Of a stretch of 64,000 nt of DNA, positions 36,601-50,097 are shown in pieces. The stretch lies in assembly GCA_947561715.1 (NCBI GenBank), contig OX387199.1, forward strand, positions 9,987,001 to 10,051,000. The letters are read 5' to 3'. Below the pieces are notes generated by a model that saw nothing but the letters and a program-made list of their open reading frames with translations, had not been told where the DNA came from and did not search any database. The translations under genes were made by a program, and so were the position numbers. The first letter of the stretch is position 1. Each line of letters opens with the position of its first letter. This DNA is from Ascidia mentula. Its lineage: Eukaryota > Chordata > Ascidiacea > Phlebobranchia > Ascidiidae.

Positions 36601-37045
36601 TTTTTTCCCAGTTGTCTGAACAAGCATTGTGGCTTAAATAGACGAAGAGATTCGATTTGAAGCTACACACTCACTAAAATCTCCCATTAGGTAGACGGCC
36701 CTCGCATTGGGAACCCATTCCCTGCATTGAATTCCTCCCTCTTGTGTGAGAACAACACCGAAAGTTTCGTAACTTCGACTGAACCGATCCATTCCTTCCT
36801 CGCGTTCAATGTCCATCAGCGCTTTTTCAAACATTCCATATCTACAACACCAATATTAGTTATATTATTTATAGTTACTTGACCAACCTTTAGATTTAAT
36901 TACAACGGTTTTGTATTTTACTGTCTTTTATTTACCTAAGTCTGATATCCTTTTCAAAGCTTCTTAATCTTGGGTCATTTGCAAACAAGCTTTCGATTTC
37001 GGGAACTCCCCATTGTTGAAGATTGTCGTGACCTAAGAATTCCAT
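33655..37045 (-). CDS. GBE1-like: GBE1-like pseudoenzyme with RS tail, copy 3
   Basis: All 15 exons are open and splice sites conserved. A private change makes residue 4 Leu (MEFLGHD, from CTAAGAAT on the plus strand at 37033-37040). The active-site substitutions are present. Intron-10 donor is of the GTTGAC type. Tail is identical in the translated frame to copies 1, 4, 6 and 7. Confidence 0.93.
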
Positions 37046-37175
37046 TTTTGCTCCACGATATGAGATTCGAATCAAAGGTTAAGTAAGCGGTTATAACGCA
37101 GCTTGACCGAGATTTCAACGAATGTTGTGATGTAGGTATGTTGCGATGGAATTTATATAGGGCGTAAAAAGGAAG

Positions 37176-39110
37176 AAGTTCGCTCTTAATGGGATTGTCG
37201 GGCAATAAAGTGAGATTGGCAAGGATTAGGATAATAATTTGGAATACAAAGAGACTTGATTATTTAACAATGTTCACAGCTTACCACTACATGAACATAA
37301 CAGGAAGGAATAAGTTTAATGACAATGTAATCCAACTATAATGGTCTGAAATCATTTGTGATGCGAATTTAATTCAATATCACAAAGATTAAAATGCGGG
37401 TGCGTTTGGTCGGAATTCAACCAAAAGTACGCTTACACTTTCTCTTATTCAATAATATGATGCGTTTTGACAATAATGTAAGGTAAACCTCATAAACTTA
37501 ATGCCACCTCAACAAAATGTCAGGAATGAAAAAATTACTTTCACAAAAAAAACCTTTGTACTTGGACGAGTTCCGAGTTATTCAAGGCCGCTCTTGTTGT
37601 CTGAATAACGAAAAAGCGACAAAATCATTTCCGTATTACGCACAAACGTACTCCTGCTGTCGTAAAGTTTTGGCGACTTTGCTGGCAAAAACGTTTATTT
37701 TACATTCGATGCTTCGGTCGGTGTGCAACTGATCTTTCTCTTTAGCACCATCGTGCGCCGTAAGAATTTAGATTATTTCAGTCGCTCGTGCAATTTGTTC
37801 GTAATTGCGTTTTAGTTTGTGTTACAAATAAGTTTTTTGTGTGCAGACTATTCCCGTTTTCGATAGACTAGTAAGTCGATGAACAGAAATTATTGTTCCG
37901 CAAATATTTAAATGCTCAAAAATGTGTATCACCAGCTTTTCTGGATTGTCGAATGGTCATTGCTTATATAATATTGACATAATATTTTAACAAACCGCAA
38001 ACCAGTCGCTTCTCCTGAGATCGTGGTTGCGACAGCATATAACCAAGCAACGTACGAATTGTCTTTTTTAGTCCGAGTCGCAATGAGCTCGTTCGCTACT
38101 ATTTTTCTTGTAATATCCACGTGATAATATTTGCGTTTGCAATACCTAAGTTTTCCCTTGAGACATTCCGCGGGTAAAATTAATATTTTGCAAACACTTT
38201 TCATTCTATCATAGGTAAGCTTGCTTGACAACTTTCCTCGAGTGCCCATAGGATTTAGCACTTAGTGTCAGTTTGATCACATGCCAACAGCACAACCCTC
38301 GCAGCGGGAGCTGCCCGCACATCTGTATTTCCACTAAAGTAAGTTTGGCCGGCGGTAAAAGACCAACTTGTATTCCTCTGTCACAATGTAACGTACATAC
38401 GACGTAACAAAGCGATCAGTGACGCACGAAGGTCCATTTTTGGTTGAATAGGAACGGGTGCTTGTGCTGGTGCTAGGTCCAATTTGAGCGTGTTTGGAGG
38501 AATTTTTAGTGGATTTAGGGGCTGTTTAAAATCATCAGAGTGTTTGTAATACAGGATTAGACATTCTCAGTTGACATTATTTGGGTTGTAAAAACACCAA
38601 GAAATGCAATTGAAATTTGCAGAGATATGAATCGTGTAGTCTACCTAATCATTTGCGTATTTCTGGCAGTGTATGTTTTACTATGCGTAATTAACATAAA
38701 ACAACAAACTAGCTGATGCAAACCAAGCCTCCCACTACGGCTGTTTTGGGATATACTGTCGTCATTGTTTCATGGACGTTCGTTTCGTTGTCACGCTAGA
38801 CGCACAATTGCCATAAAGATATCCCGTCTTTAACCGTTATTGAAACTAAACTTTCGTGAAATTACTGGCCATTTAACGAGGGGTACAGAATTTCGGAATC
38901 TCCAACAAAACATCATATCGAATTAAATCTTCACATTGAGTTTATTTTAATTCGGAACATTTACTCCAATAAAGTCCAAAAAACTGTTGTTTATTCAATA
39001 ATAGCTCTGACAACAATGCAGAAATACAAAGGTCATTTTGTGACACAAACAACAAATAAGAATTACAACAATCAACACAGCACAACAAATATGTAGTTTT
39101 GTGTGGATAT
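37176..39110. other. Spacer of unit 4
   Basis: Same variant type as unit 3 (frames 37517-37732 and 37929-38261), except that near 38553-38585 it carries the ACAGGATT and TTGGGTTG variants shared with units 2 and 8, another sign of patchwork exchange. Confidence 0.4.
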
Positions 39111-39125
39111 TTTATTTGAAACCAA

Positions 39126-42100
39126 TCAATATCCCGAAGCCCGACGACCCGAAACGCTTGAAAATCCGACAGATCTGGAACGTGACGGGCTACGACCGTT
39201 TCGTTGAAATCGATGAGAAGAGCAGCCAGAAGCATTGTAAACTGGTTGACTTCTGCCAAAACTTGCACATCTGTATGGACTCTTATCTCTTCTCGATTCG
39301 CCCAAATTCATCTCCCTCAAGCGAGTTTCACAGCTCGGCGAACGACCACGACTGTGGCTACGTTCACGACGCCACGGTGAAGTGCTCCGTGAGTTGTAGT
39401 CACGGCCGCGATCACGACAATCATCGTATCCATAATAAACCCGATTGGCATTCACGTCGTTGGACCAATGAGAAAGGGCGTCGCTCGCCATTACAATAAC
39501 ACAACGTGACGGCAAATAAACCTTGAGCAAAATAGAAAGATTTAGTGATTCGTTTGAATGACAGTATGATAGCATCTTACCATCAGTGAACATGGGTTAT
39601 TGTCACACGATTGTTGTTGAGTGTGGAAATCCACCGAAGCTTCATTTCTACCGTGACCTCCAAACATTTTTTGGTCACTGTCCAAAACAATCTTGTACCT
39701 TCAACGCGAAAGGGTGTTATTTACGACGGAACGCGAACTGTGCAAGGTATACCCAAACCATACTCACGTTCCTGATGTTCGTACACCGATTCGATAATTG
39801 GGATAACTTTGTGTAGGATGAAAGTTAAACATGAAGACCAGGCCGGCTCTTTCGAATACAATCACTTTCTCATCATCGTGTTGACGTGTAACAAGTCCCT
39901 TAAGATCAAATGGATTGTGGAAACGTGCACTGCAAGTGAATATACCAACGGAAAAAATAATTATCCTATACCTGAGGGGAACTTAGCCAACCAAATCGTT
40001 CTTCCAAACGGTTAATTGCGATATCGAAATTATTGAGGTATTTGTATCTCAGCTGCTGGTCATCAGCAAGCTCAAACTGTCTTCTTGCCAGTTGGTAATT
40101 GTCTCCATTCTGTAACGATGGAAACTCAACCCAATCTGGATGAGCGAACTCGTTGCCTACGAAAGGGTTCCTTTTGGTAAACATGTAAAAAAACGTTTAC
40201 GCCAATAAAGTAATTTACCCATAAAATTCAGGTATGATTTTCCACTGAAGGCATTTGTGATAAGTCTGATCATCTTGTGGAGACTCATTCCTCTGTCCAA
40301 TCTCGGTGACATTTCCCGCCGGTCCAACATGCACTCATTGTCCATAAGTTGCCTTGCAATCGTCCATTGACAATCCATGCTCTGAACATTAAAATTTATA
40401 ACATCAGACAATGAATGTTCAAATCTAAAAGTTAAATCGTCAACCTGTTGGTGGTCTTCTGGGTACGTGATATATCTTTCCCCTGTCCTCCGTTCGGACA
40501 ACATTTGACAAATTTCGCTCATTCCCCAGTTTTCATCCGACATTCCGTTTAATATCTGAAAACGCGAAACCCGTTACAGTAGAAAATGACGCTCCTTGAT
40601 GCTGCCATGGTTTTACCTGCATCCATTGACTTGGAATATGCATCGATAATCTGTAATCGAAACCGAATCCACCTTGATTGACAGGACGAGTCAAACTTGG
40701 AAATTCGGTATACTCCTATACGCAGCAAAAAACACACTCTTTAAATCTTTGTTCGATTTTTTGTTGACCAAACAAAGACAAGTCCTACCTCTGCAATGGT
40801 TATGATTTTTGGATAGTATCGATGCAAAATTTTGTTTGCAAGCAATAGGTAAGCCATTGCTCCAATGTCCATGTGCATTCCGAAGTATTGTCGGTAGTTA
40901 TCAACAGATTGGATGTCTAAAGATCATTAAAAATTTACAAAGCAAACGCTTTTTAAGTATTGCAATTGCACCAATACTGATCAGTACATTTACCAGGAAT
41001 TTGATTGTGGTAGATCATTGGCGTTACTCCATTAAACCGAAAACCGTCGAATCCAAAGTTTTCCACGTAATGACGGAGGTTGGACAGTAAAAATCGAAGA
41101 ACTTCCCACCTAAACAAGTTTTTACATGCGCCATCACACAGATATGATTGTACGTAAACCATCGCAATGCCCCTTACTTTGTAAAGTCAAACTTTCGCGC
41201 GTCATTTTCCCTGAAATCCCGTCTATCAGAACGGAAGAAACACTCATCAGTGCCATCAAAGCGATCTAAACTTTCCCAGCCATTCTTCGATGCGTGACTG
41301 TGCATAACATCCATCATGACGTAAATTCCCATCCCATGTGCGACGTTTATCAACTCCCTCAGATCGTCAGGAGTCCCATATCGGCTGCGATCATAACACA
41401 AGTGTTTTTGTAAACTACACGTAATCCTGAACTGAGGCAAAAACTCACAATTCTATCACTAAAACGTGGACTCACCTTGAGGGCGCAAAAAAGTTGGTAA
41501 CTTGGTAACCAACGCTCGGATAATAAGGATGCTCCATAATTGCCATGAGAAGCACGCAGTTGTAGCCTAGATCGCGAATGCGAGGAAGAACATCTGTGGT
41601 GAACTGCTTGTAAGAAGATACTTGACAACGATCGGAGCTGATCCCAATGTGAGCTTCGTAAATGCGCAAACGTTCGGGCTTCGAAATTTGATTGTTTGCA
41701 AACTGGAAATAAAGTTTTAATTTGTTTTTCTGTTCGACTCTCGCTTTTGACAACGTAAAGAAAAGCAAACCATATCACGTACTCGTTGACAAGATTTATT
41801 TGAAGACGGATTCCAAAAGCGCCATGTAAACGTTGATCCGCACTGGGTCACGTATTTTGCCCACGGTGAAATTCTTTCCAATATCTGATTGTCTTTCGTT
41901 TCAACCACAAGCTGAAATTAAACAATTTTGTTATTTGTGTTTCCACATCAATGTCTGAGTAAAGCAAGCCATCTACCTTCAGTTCGGATAGATGGTTTAT
42001 TGGGCATCTACCATCTCGATTTGGTGGCATGAACATTTCCCACTGACCATATCCGATGTCCTTGTACATTATTTTTTCCCAGTTGTCTGAACAAGCATTG

Positions 42101-42516
42101 TGGCTTAAATACACGAAGAGATTCGATATGAAGCTACACACTCACTAAAATCTCCCATTAGGTAGACGGCCCTCGCATTGGGAACCCATTCCCTGCATTG
42201 AATTCCTCCCTCTTGTGTGAGAACAACACCGAAAGTTTCGTAACTTCGACTGAACCGATCCATTCCTTCCTCGCGTTCAATGTCCATCAGCGCTTTTTCA
42301 AACATTCCATATCTACAACACCAATATTAGTTATATTATTTATAGTTACTTGACCAACCTTTAGATTTAATTACAACGGTTTTGTATTTTACTGTCTTTT
42401 ATTTACCTAAGTCTGATATCCTTTTCAAAGCTTCTTAATCTTGGGTCATTTGCAAACAAGCTTTCGATTTCGGGAACTCCCCATTGTTGAAGATTGTCGT
42501 GACCTGAGAATTCCAT
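39126..42516 (-). CDS. GBE1-like: GBE1-like pseudoenzyme with RS tail, copy 4
   Basis: Intact 15-exon copy. No private amino-acid change was found within exons; single-base differences fall in introns (for example near 40577 and 42128). Active-site Asn and Gln as in the other copies. Spacer to its left is of the type shared with units 3, 7 and 8. Confidence 0.93.
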
Positions 42517-42646
42517 TTTTGCTCCACGATATGAGATTCGAATCAAAGGTTAAGTAAGCGGTTATAACGCAGCTTGACCGAGATTTCAACGAATGTTGTG
42601 ATGTAGGTATGTTGCGATGGAATTTATATAGGGCGTAAAAAGGAAG

Positions 42647-44596
42647 AAGTTCGCTCTTAATGGGATTGTCGGGCAATAAAGTGAGATTGGCAAGGATTAG
42701 GATAATAATTTGGAATACAAAGAGACTTGATTATTCAACAATGTTCACAGCTTACCACTACATGAACATAACAGGAAGGAATAAGTTTAATGACAATGTA
42801 ATCCAACTATAATGGTCTGAAATCATTTGTGATGCGAATTTAATTCAATATCACAAAGATTAAAATGCGGGTGCGTTTGGTCGGAATTCAACCAAAAGTA
42901 CGCTTACACTTTCTCTTATTCAATAATATGATGCGTTTTGACAATAATGTAAGGTAAACCTCATAAACTTAATGCCACCTCAACAAAATGTCAGGAATGA
43001 AAAAATTACTTTCACAAAAAAAAACCTTTGTACTTGGACGAGTTCCGAGTTATTCAAGGCCGCTCTTGTTGTCTGAATAACGAAAAAGTGACAAAATCAT
43101 TTCCGTATTACGCACAAACGTACTCCTGCTGTCGTAAAGATTTGGCGACTTTGCTGGCAAAAACGTTTATGTTACATTCGATGCTTCGGTCGGTGTGCAA
43201 CTGACCTTTCTCACAAACGATGGTGATTAGCGCCATCGTGCGCCGAAAGAATTTAGATTATTTCAGTCGCTCGTGCAATTTGTTCGTAATTGCGTTTTAG
43301 TTTGTGTTACAAATAAGTTTTTTGTGTGCAGACTATTCCCGTTTTCGATAGACTATTAAGTCGATAAACAGAAATTATTGTTCCGCAAATATTTAAATAT
43401 TCAAAAATGTGTATCATCAGCTTTTCTGGATTGTCGAATAGTCATTGCTTATATAATATTGATATAATATTTTAACAAACCGCAAACCAGTCGCTTCTAC
43501 TGAGATCGTGGTTGCGACAGCATATAACCAAGCAACGTACGAATTTGTCTTTTTTAGTCCGAGTCGCAATGAGCTCGTTCGCTACTATTTTTCTTGTAAT
43601 ATCCACGTTATAATATTTGCGTTTGCAATACCTAAGTTTTCCCTTGAAACATTCCGCGGGTAAAATCAATATTTCGCAAACACTTTTCATTCTACCATAG
43701 GTAAGCTTGCTTGACAACTTTCCTCGAGTGCCCATAGGATTTAGCACTTAGTGTCAGTTTGATCACATGCCAACAGCACAACCCTCGCAGCGGGAGCTGC
43801 CCGCACATCTGTATTTCCACTAAACTAAGTTTGGCCGGCGGTAAAAGACCAACTTGTATTCCTCTGTCACAATGTAACGTACATACGACGTAACAAAGCG
43901 ATCAGTGACGCACGGAGGTCCATTTTTGGTTGAATAGGAACGGGTGCTTGTGCTGGTGCTAGGTCCAATTTGAGCGTGTTTGGAGGAATTTTTAGTGGAT
44001 TTAGGGGCTGTTTAAAATCATCAGAGTGTTTGTAATACTGGATTAGACATTCTCCGTTGACATTATTTGAATTGTAAAAACACCAAGAAATGCAATTGAA
44101 ATTTGCAGAGATATGAATCGTGTAGTCTACCTAATCATTTGCGTATTTCTGGCAGTGTATGTTTTACTATGCGTAATTAACATAAAACAACAAACTAGCT
44201 GATGCAAACCAAGCCTCCCACTACGGCTGTTTTGGGATATACTGTCGTCATTGTTTCATGGACGTTCGTTTCATTGTCACGCTAGACGCACAATTGCCAT
44301 AAAGATATCCCGTCTTTAACCGTTATTGAAACTAAACTTTCGTAAAATTACTGGCCATTTAACCAGGGATACAGGATTTCGGAATCTCCAACAAAACATC
44401 ATATCGAATTAAATCTTCACATTGAGTTTATTTTAATTCGGAACATTTACTCCAATAAAGTCCAAAAAACTGTTGTTTATTCAATAATAGCTCTGACAAC
44501 AATGCAGAAATACAAAGGTCATTTTGTGACACAAACAACAAATAAGAATTACAACAATCAACACAGCACAACAAATATGTAGTTTTGTGTGGATAT
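42647..44596. other. Spacer of unit 5
   Basis: The A run of the plus frame has nine A's here, which breaks the frame seen in units 3, 4, 7 and 8. Minus Cys-rich frame 43472-43747 is open. Longer than other spacers, which accounts for the 5486-bp period. Confidence 0.4.
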
Positions 44597-44611
44597 TTTA
44601 TTTGAAACCAA

Positions 44612-47600
44612 TCAATATCCCGAAGTCCGACGACCCGAAACGCTTGAAAATCCGACAGATCTGGAACGTGACGGGCTACGACCGTTTCGTTGAAATCGAT
44701 GAGAAGAGCAGCCAGAAGCATTGTAAACTGGTTGACTTCTGCCAAAACTTGCACATCTGTATGGACTCTTATCTCTTCTCGATTCGCCCAAATTCATCTC
44801 CCTCAAGCGAGTTTCACAGCTCGGCGAACGACCACGACTGTGGCTACGTTCACGACGCCACGGTGAAGTGCTCCGTGAGTTGTAGTCACGGCCGCGATCA
44901 CGACAATCATCGTATCCATAATAAACCCGATTGGCATTCACGTCGTTGGACCAATGAGAAAGGGCGTCGCTCGCCATTACAATAACACAACGTGACGGCA
45001 AATAAACCTTGAGCAAAATAGAAAGATTTAGTGATTCGTTTGAATGACAGTATGATAGCATCTTACCATCAGTGAACATGGGTTATTGTCACACGATTGT
45101 TGTTGAGTGTGGAAATCCACCGAAGCTTCATTTCTACCGTGACCTCCAAACATTTTTTGGTCACTGTCCAAAACAATCTTGTACCTTCAACGCGAAAGGG
45201 TGTTATTTACGACGGAACGCGAACTGTGCAAGGTATACCCAAACCATACTCACGTTCCTGATGTTCGTACACCGATTCGATAATTGGGATAACTTTGTGT
45301 AGGATGAAAGTTAAACATGAAGACCAGGCCGGCTCTTTCGAATACAATCACTTTCTCATCATCGTGTTGACGTGTAACAAGTCCCTTAAGATCAAATGGA
45401 TTGTGGAAACGTGCACTGCAAGTGAATATACCAACGGAAAAAATAATTATCCTATACCTGAGGGGAACTTAGCCAACCAAATCGTTCTTCCAAACGGTTA
45501 ATTGCGATATCGAAATTATTGAGGTATTTGTATCTCAGCTGCTGGTCATCAGCAAGCTCAAACTGTCTTCTTGCCAGTTGGTAATTGTCTCCATTCTGTA
45601 ACGATGGAAACTCAACCCAATCTGGATGAGCGAACTCGTTGCCTACGAAAGGGTTCCTTTTGGTAAACATGTAAAAAAACGTTTACGCCAATAAAGTAAT
45701 TTACCCAAAAAATTCAGGTATGATTTTCCACTGAAGGCATTTGTGATAAGTCTGATCATCTTGTGGAGACTCATTCCTCTGTCCAATCTCGGTGACATTT
45801 CCCGCCGGTCCAACATGCACTCATTGTCCATAAGTTGCCTTGCAATCGTCCATTGACAATCCATGCTCTGAACATTAAAATTTATAACATCAGACAATGA
45901 ATGTTCAAATCTAAAAGTTAAATCGTCAACCTGTTGGTGGTCTTCTGGGTACGTGATATATCTTTCCCCTGTCCTCCGTTCGGACAACATTTGACAAATT
46001 TCGCTCATTCCCCAGTTTTCATCCGACATTCCGTTTAATATCTGAAAACGCGAAACCCGTTAGAGTAGAAAATGACGCTCCTTGATGCTGCCATGGTTTT
46101 ACCTGCATCCATTGACTTGGAATATGCATCGATAATCTGTAATCGAAACCGAATCCACCTTGATTGACAGGACGAGTCAAACTTGGAAATTCGGTATACT
46201 CCTATACGCAGCAAAAAACACACTCTTTAAATCTTTGTTCGATTTTTTGTTGACCAAACAAAGACAAGTCCTACCTCTGCAATGGTTATGATTTTTGGAT
46301 AGTATCGATGCAAAATTTTGTTTGCAAGCAATAGGTAAGCCATTGCTCCAATGTCCATGTGCATTCCGAAGTATTGTCGGTAGTTATCAACAGATTGGAT
46401 GTCTAAAGATCATTAAAAATTTACAAAACAAACGCTTTTTAAGTATTGCAATTGCACTAATACTGATAAGTACATTTACCAGGAATTTGATTGTGGTGGA
46501 TCATTGGCGTTACTCCATTAAACCGAAAACCGTCGAATCCAAAGTTTTCCACGTAATGACGGAGGTTGGACAGTAAAAATCGAAGAACTTCCCACCTAAA
46601 CAAGTTTTTACATGCGCCATCACACAGAGATGATTGTACGTAAACCATCGCAATGCCCCTTACTTTGTAAAGTCAAACTTTCGCGCGTCATTTTCCCTGA
46701 AATCCCGTCTATCAGAACGGAAGAAACACTCATCAGTGCCATCAAAGCGATCTAAACTTTCCCAGCCATTCTTCGATGCGTGACTGTGCATAACATCCAT
46801 CATGACGTAAATTCCCATCCCATGTGCGACGTTTATCAACTCCCTCAGATCGTCAGGAGTCCCATATCGGCTGCGATCATAACACAAGTGTTTTTGTAAA
46901 CTACACGTAATCCTGAACTGAGGCAAAAACTCACAATTCTATCACTAAAACGTGGACTCACCTTGAGGGCGCAAAAAAGTTGGTAACTTGGTAACCAACG
47001 CTCGGATAATAAGGATGCTCCATAATTGCCATGAGAAGCACGCAGTTGTAGCCTAGATCGCGAATGCGAGGAAGAACATCTGTGGTGAACTGCTTGTAAG
47101 AAGATACTTGACAACGATCGGAGCTGATCCCAATGTGAGCTTCGTAAATGCGCAAACGTTCGGGCTTCGAAATTTGATTGTTTGCAAACTGGAAATAAAG
47201 TTTTAATTTGTTTTTCTGTTCGACTCTCGCTTTTGACAACGTAAAGAAAAGCAAACCATATCACGTACTCGTTGACAAGATTTATTTGAAGACGGATTCC
47301 AAAAGCGCCATGTAAACGTTGATCCGCACTGGGTCACGTATTTTGCCCACGGTGAAATTCTTTCCAATATCTGATTGTCTTTCGTTTCAACCACAAGCTG
47401 AAATTAAACAATTTTGTTATTTGTGTTTCCACATCAATGTCTGAGTAAAGCAAGCCATCTACCTTCAGTTCGGATAGATGGTTTATTGGGCATCTACCAT
47501 CTCGATTTGGTGGCATGAACATTTCCCACTGACCATATCCGATGTCCTTGTACATTATTTTTTCCCAGTTGTCTGAACAAGCATTGTGGCTTAAATACAC

Positions 47601-48002
47601 GAAGAGATTCGATTTGAAGCTACACACTCACTAAAATCTCCCATTAGGTAGACGGCCCTCGCATTGGGAACCCATTCCCTGCATTGAATTCCTCCCTCTT
47701 GTGTGAGAACAACACCGAAAGTTTCGTAACTTCGACTGAACCGATCCATTCCTTCCTCGCGTTCAATGTCCATCAGCGCTTTTTCAAACATTCCATATCT
47801 ACAACACCAATATTAGTTATATTATTTATAGTTACTTGACCAACCTTTAGATTTAATTACAACGGTTTTGTATTTTACTGTCTTTTATTTACCTAAGTCT
47901 GATATCCTTTTCAAAGCTTCTTAATCTTGGGTCATTTGCAAACAAGCTTTCGATTTCGGGAACTCCCCATTGTTGAAGATTGTCGTGACCTGAGAATTCC
48001 AT
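44612..48002 (-). CDS. GBE1-like: GBE1-like pseudoenzyme with RS tail, copy 5
   Basis: Intact frame with three private changes: His350 (PMIHHNQ) just after region II, Leu522 (NFLG for NFMG) next to the active-site NEF motif, and Thr795 near the C-terminus. Changes close to the ancestral active site fit relaxed constraint on catalysis. Its spacer is nearly identical to that of unit 6, suggesting these two units duplicated recently. Confidence 0.93.
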
Positions 48003-48132
48003 TTTTGCTCCACGATATGAGATTCGAATCAAAGGTTAAGTAAGCGGTTATAACGCAGCTTGACCGAGATTTCAACGAATGTTGTGATGTAGGTATGTTG
48101 CGATGGAATTTATATAGGGCGTAAAAAGGAAG

Positions 48133-50082
48133 AAGTTCGCTCTTAATGGGATTGTCGGGCAATAAAGTGAGATTGGCAAGGATTAGGATAATAATTTGGA
48201 ATACAATGAGACTTGATTATTCAACAATGTTCACAGCTTACCACTACATGAACATAACAGGAAGGAATAAGTTTAATGACAATGTAATCCAACTATAATG
48301 GTCTGAAATCATTTGTGATGCGAATTTAATTCAATATCACAAAGATTAAAATGCGGGTGCGTTTGGTCGGAATTCAACCAAAAGTACGCTTACACTTTCT
48401 CTTATTCAATAATATGATGCGTTTTGACAATAATGTAAGGTAAACCTCATAAACTTAATGCCACCTCAACAAAATGTCAGGAATGAAAAAATTACTTTCA
48501 CAAAAAAAAACCTTTGTACTTGGACGAGTTCCGAGTTATTCAAGGCCGCTCTTGTTGTCTGAATAACGAAAAAGTGACAAAATCATTTCCGTATTACGCA
48601 CAAACGTACTCCTGCTGTCGTAAAGATTTGGCGACTTTGCTGGCAAAAACGTTTATGTTACATTCGATGCTTCGGTCGGTGTGCAACTGACCTTTCTCAC
48701 AAACGATGGTGATTAGCGCCATCGTGCGCCGAAAGAATTTAGATTATTTCAGTCGCTCGTGCAATTTGTTCGTAATTGCGTTTTAGTTTGTGTTACAAAT
48801 AAGTTTTTTGTGTGCAGACTATTCCCGTTTTCGATAGACTATTAAGTCGATAAACAGAAATTATTGTTCCGCAAATATTTAAATATTCAAAAATGTGTAT
48901 CATCAGCTTTTCTGGATTGTCGAATAGTCATTGCTTATATAATATTGATATAATATTTTAACAAACCGCAAACCAGTCGCTTCTACTGAGATCGTGGTTG
49001 CGACAGCATATAACCAAGCAACGTACGAATTTGTCTTTTTTAGTCCGAGTCGCAATGAGCTCGTTCGCTACTATTTTTCTTGTAATATCCACGTTATAAT
49101 ATTTGCGTTTGCAATACCTAAGTTTTCCCTTGAAACATTCCGCGGGTAAAATCAATATTTCGCAAACACTTTTCATTCTACCATAGGTAAGCTTGCTTGA
49201 CAACTTTCCTCGAGTGCCCATAGGATTTAGCACTTAGTGTCAGTTTGATCACATGCCAACAGCACAACCCTCGCAGCGGGAGCTGCCCGCACATCTGTAT
49301 TTCCACTAAACTAAGTTTGGCCGGCGGTAAAAGACCAACTTGTATTCCTCTGTCACAATGTAACGTACATACGACGTAACAAAGCGATCAGTGACGCACG
49401 GAGGTCCATTTTTGGTTGAATAGGAACGGGTGCTTGTGCTGGTGCTAGGTCCAATTTGAGCGTGTTTGGAGGAATTTTTAGTGGATTTAGGGGCTGTTTA
49501 AAATCATCAGAGTGTTTGTAATACTGGATTAGACATTCTCCGTTGACATTATTTGAATTGTAAAAACACCAAGAAATGCAATTGAAATTTGCAGAGATAT
49601 GAATCGTGTAGTCTACCTAATCATTTGCGTATTTCTGGCAGTGTATGTTTTACTATGCGTAATTAACATAAAACAACAAACTAGCTGATGCAAACCAAGC
49701 CTCCCACTACGGCTGTTTTGGGATATACTGTCGTCATTGTTTCATGGACGTTCGTTTCATTGTCACGCTAGACGCACAATTGCCATAAAGATATCCCGTC
49801 TTTAACCGTTATTGAAACTAAACTTTCGTAAAATTACTGGCCATTTAACCAGGGGTACAGGATTTCGGAATCTCCAACAAAACATCATATCGAATTAAAT
49901 CTTCACATTGAGTTTATTTTAATTCGGAACATTTACTCCAATAAAGTCCAAAAAACTGTTGTTTATTCAATAATAGCTCTGACAACAATGCAGAAATACA
50001 AAGGTCATTTTGTGACACAAACAACAAATAAGAATTACAACAATCAACACAGCACAACAAATATGTAGTTTTGTGTGGATAT
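48133..50082. other. Spacer of unit 6
   Basis: Nearly identical to the unit 5 spacer, including nine A's and the open minus frame 48958-49233. Differs at a few positions (for example AGGGGTAC at about 49852 versus AGGGATAC in unit 5). Confidence 0.4.
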
Positions 50083-50097
50083 TTTATTTGAAACCAA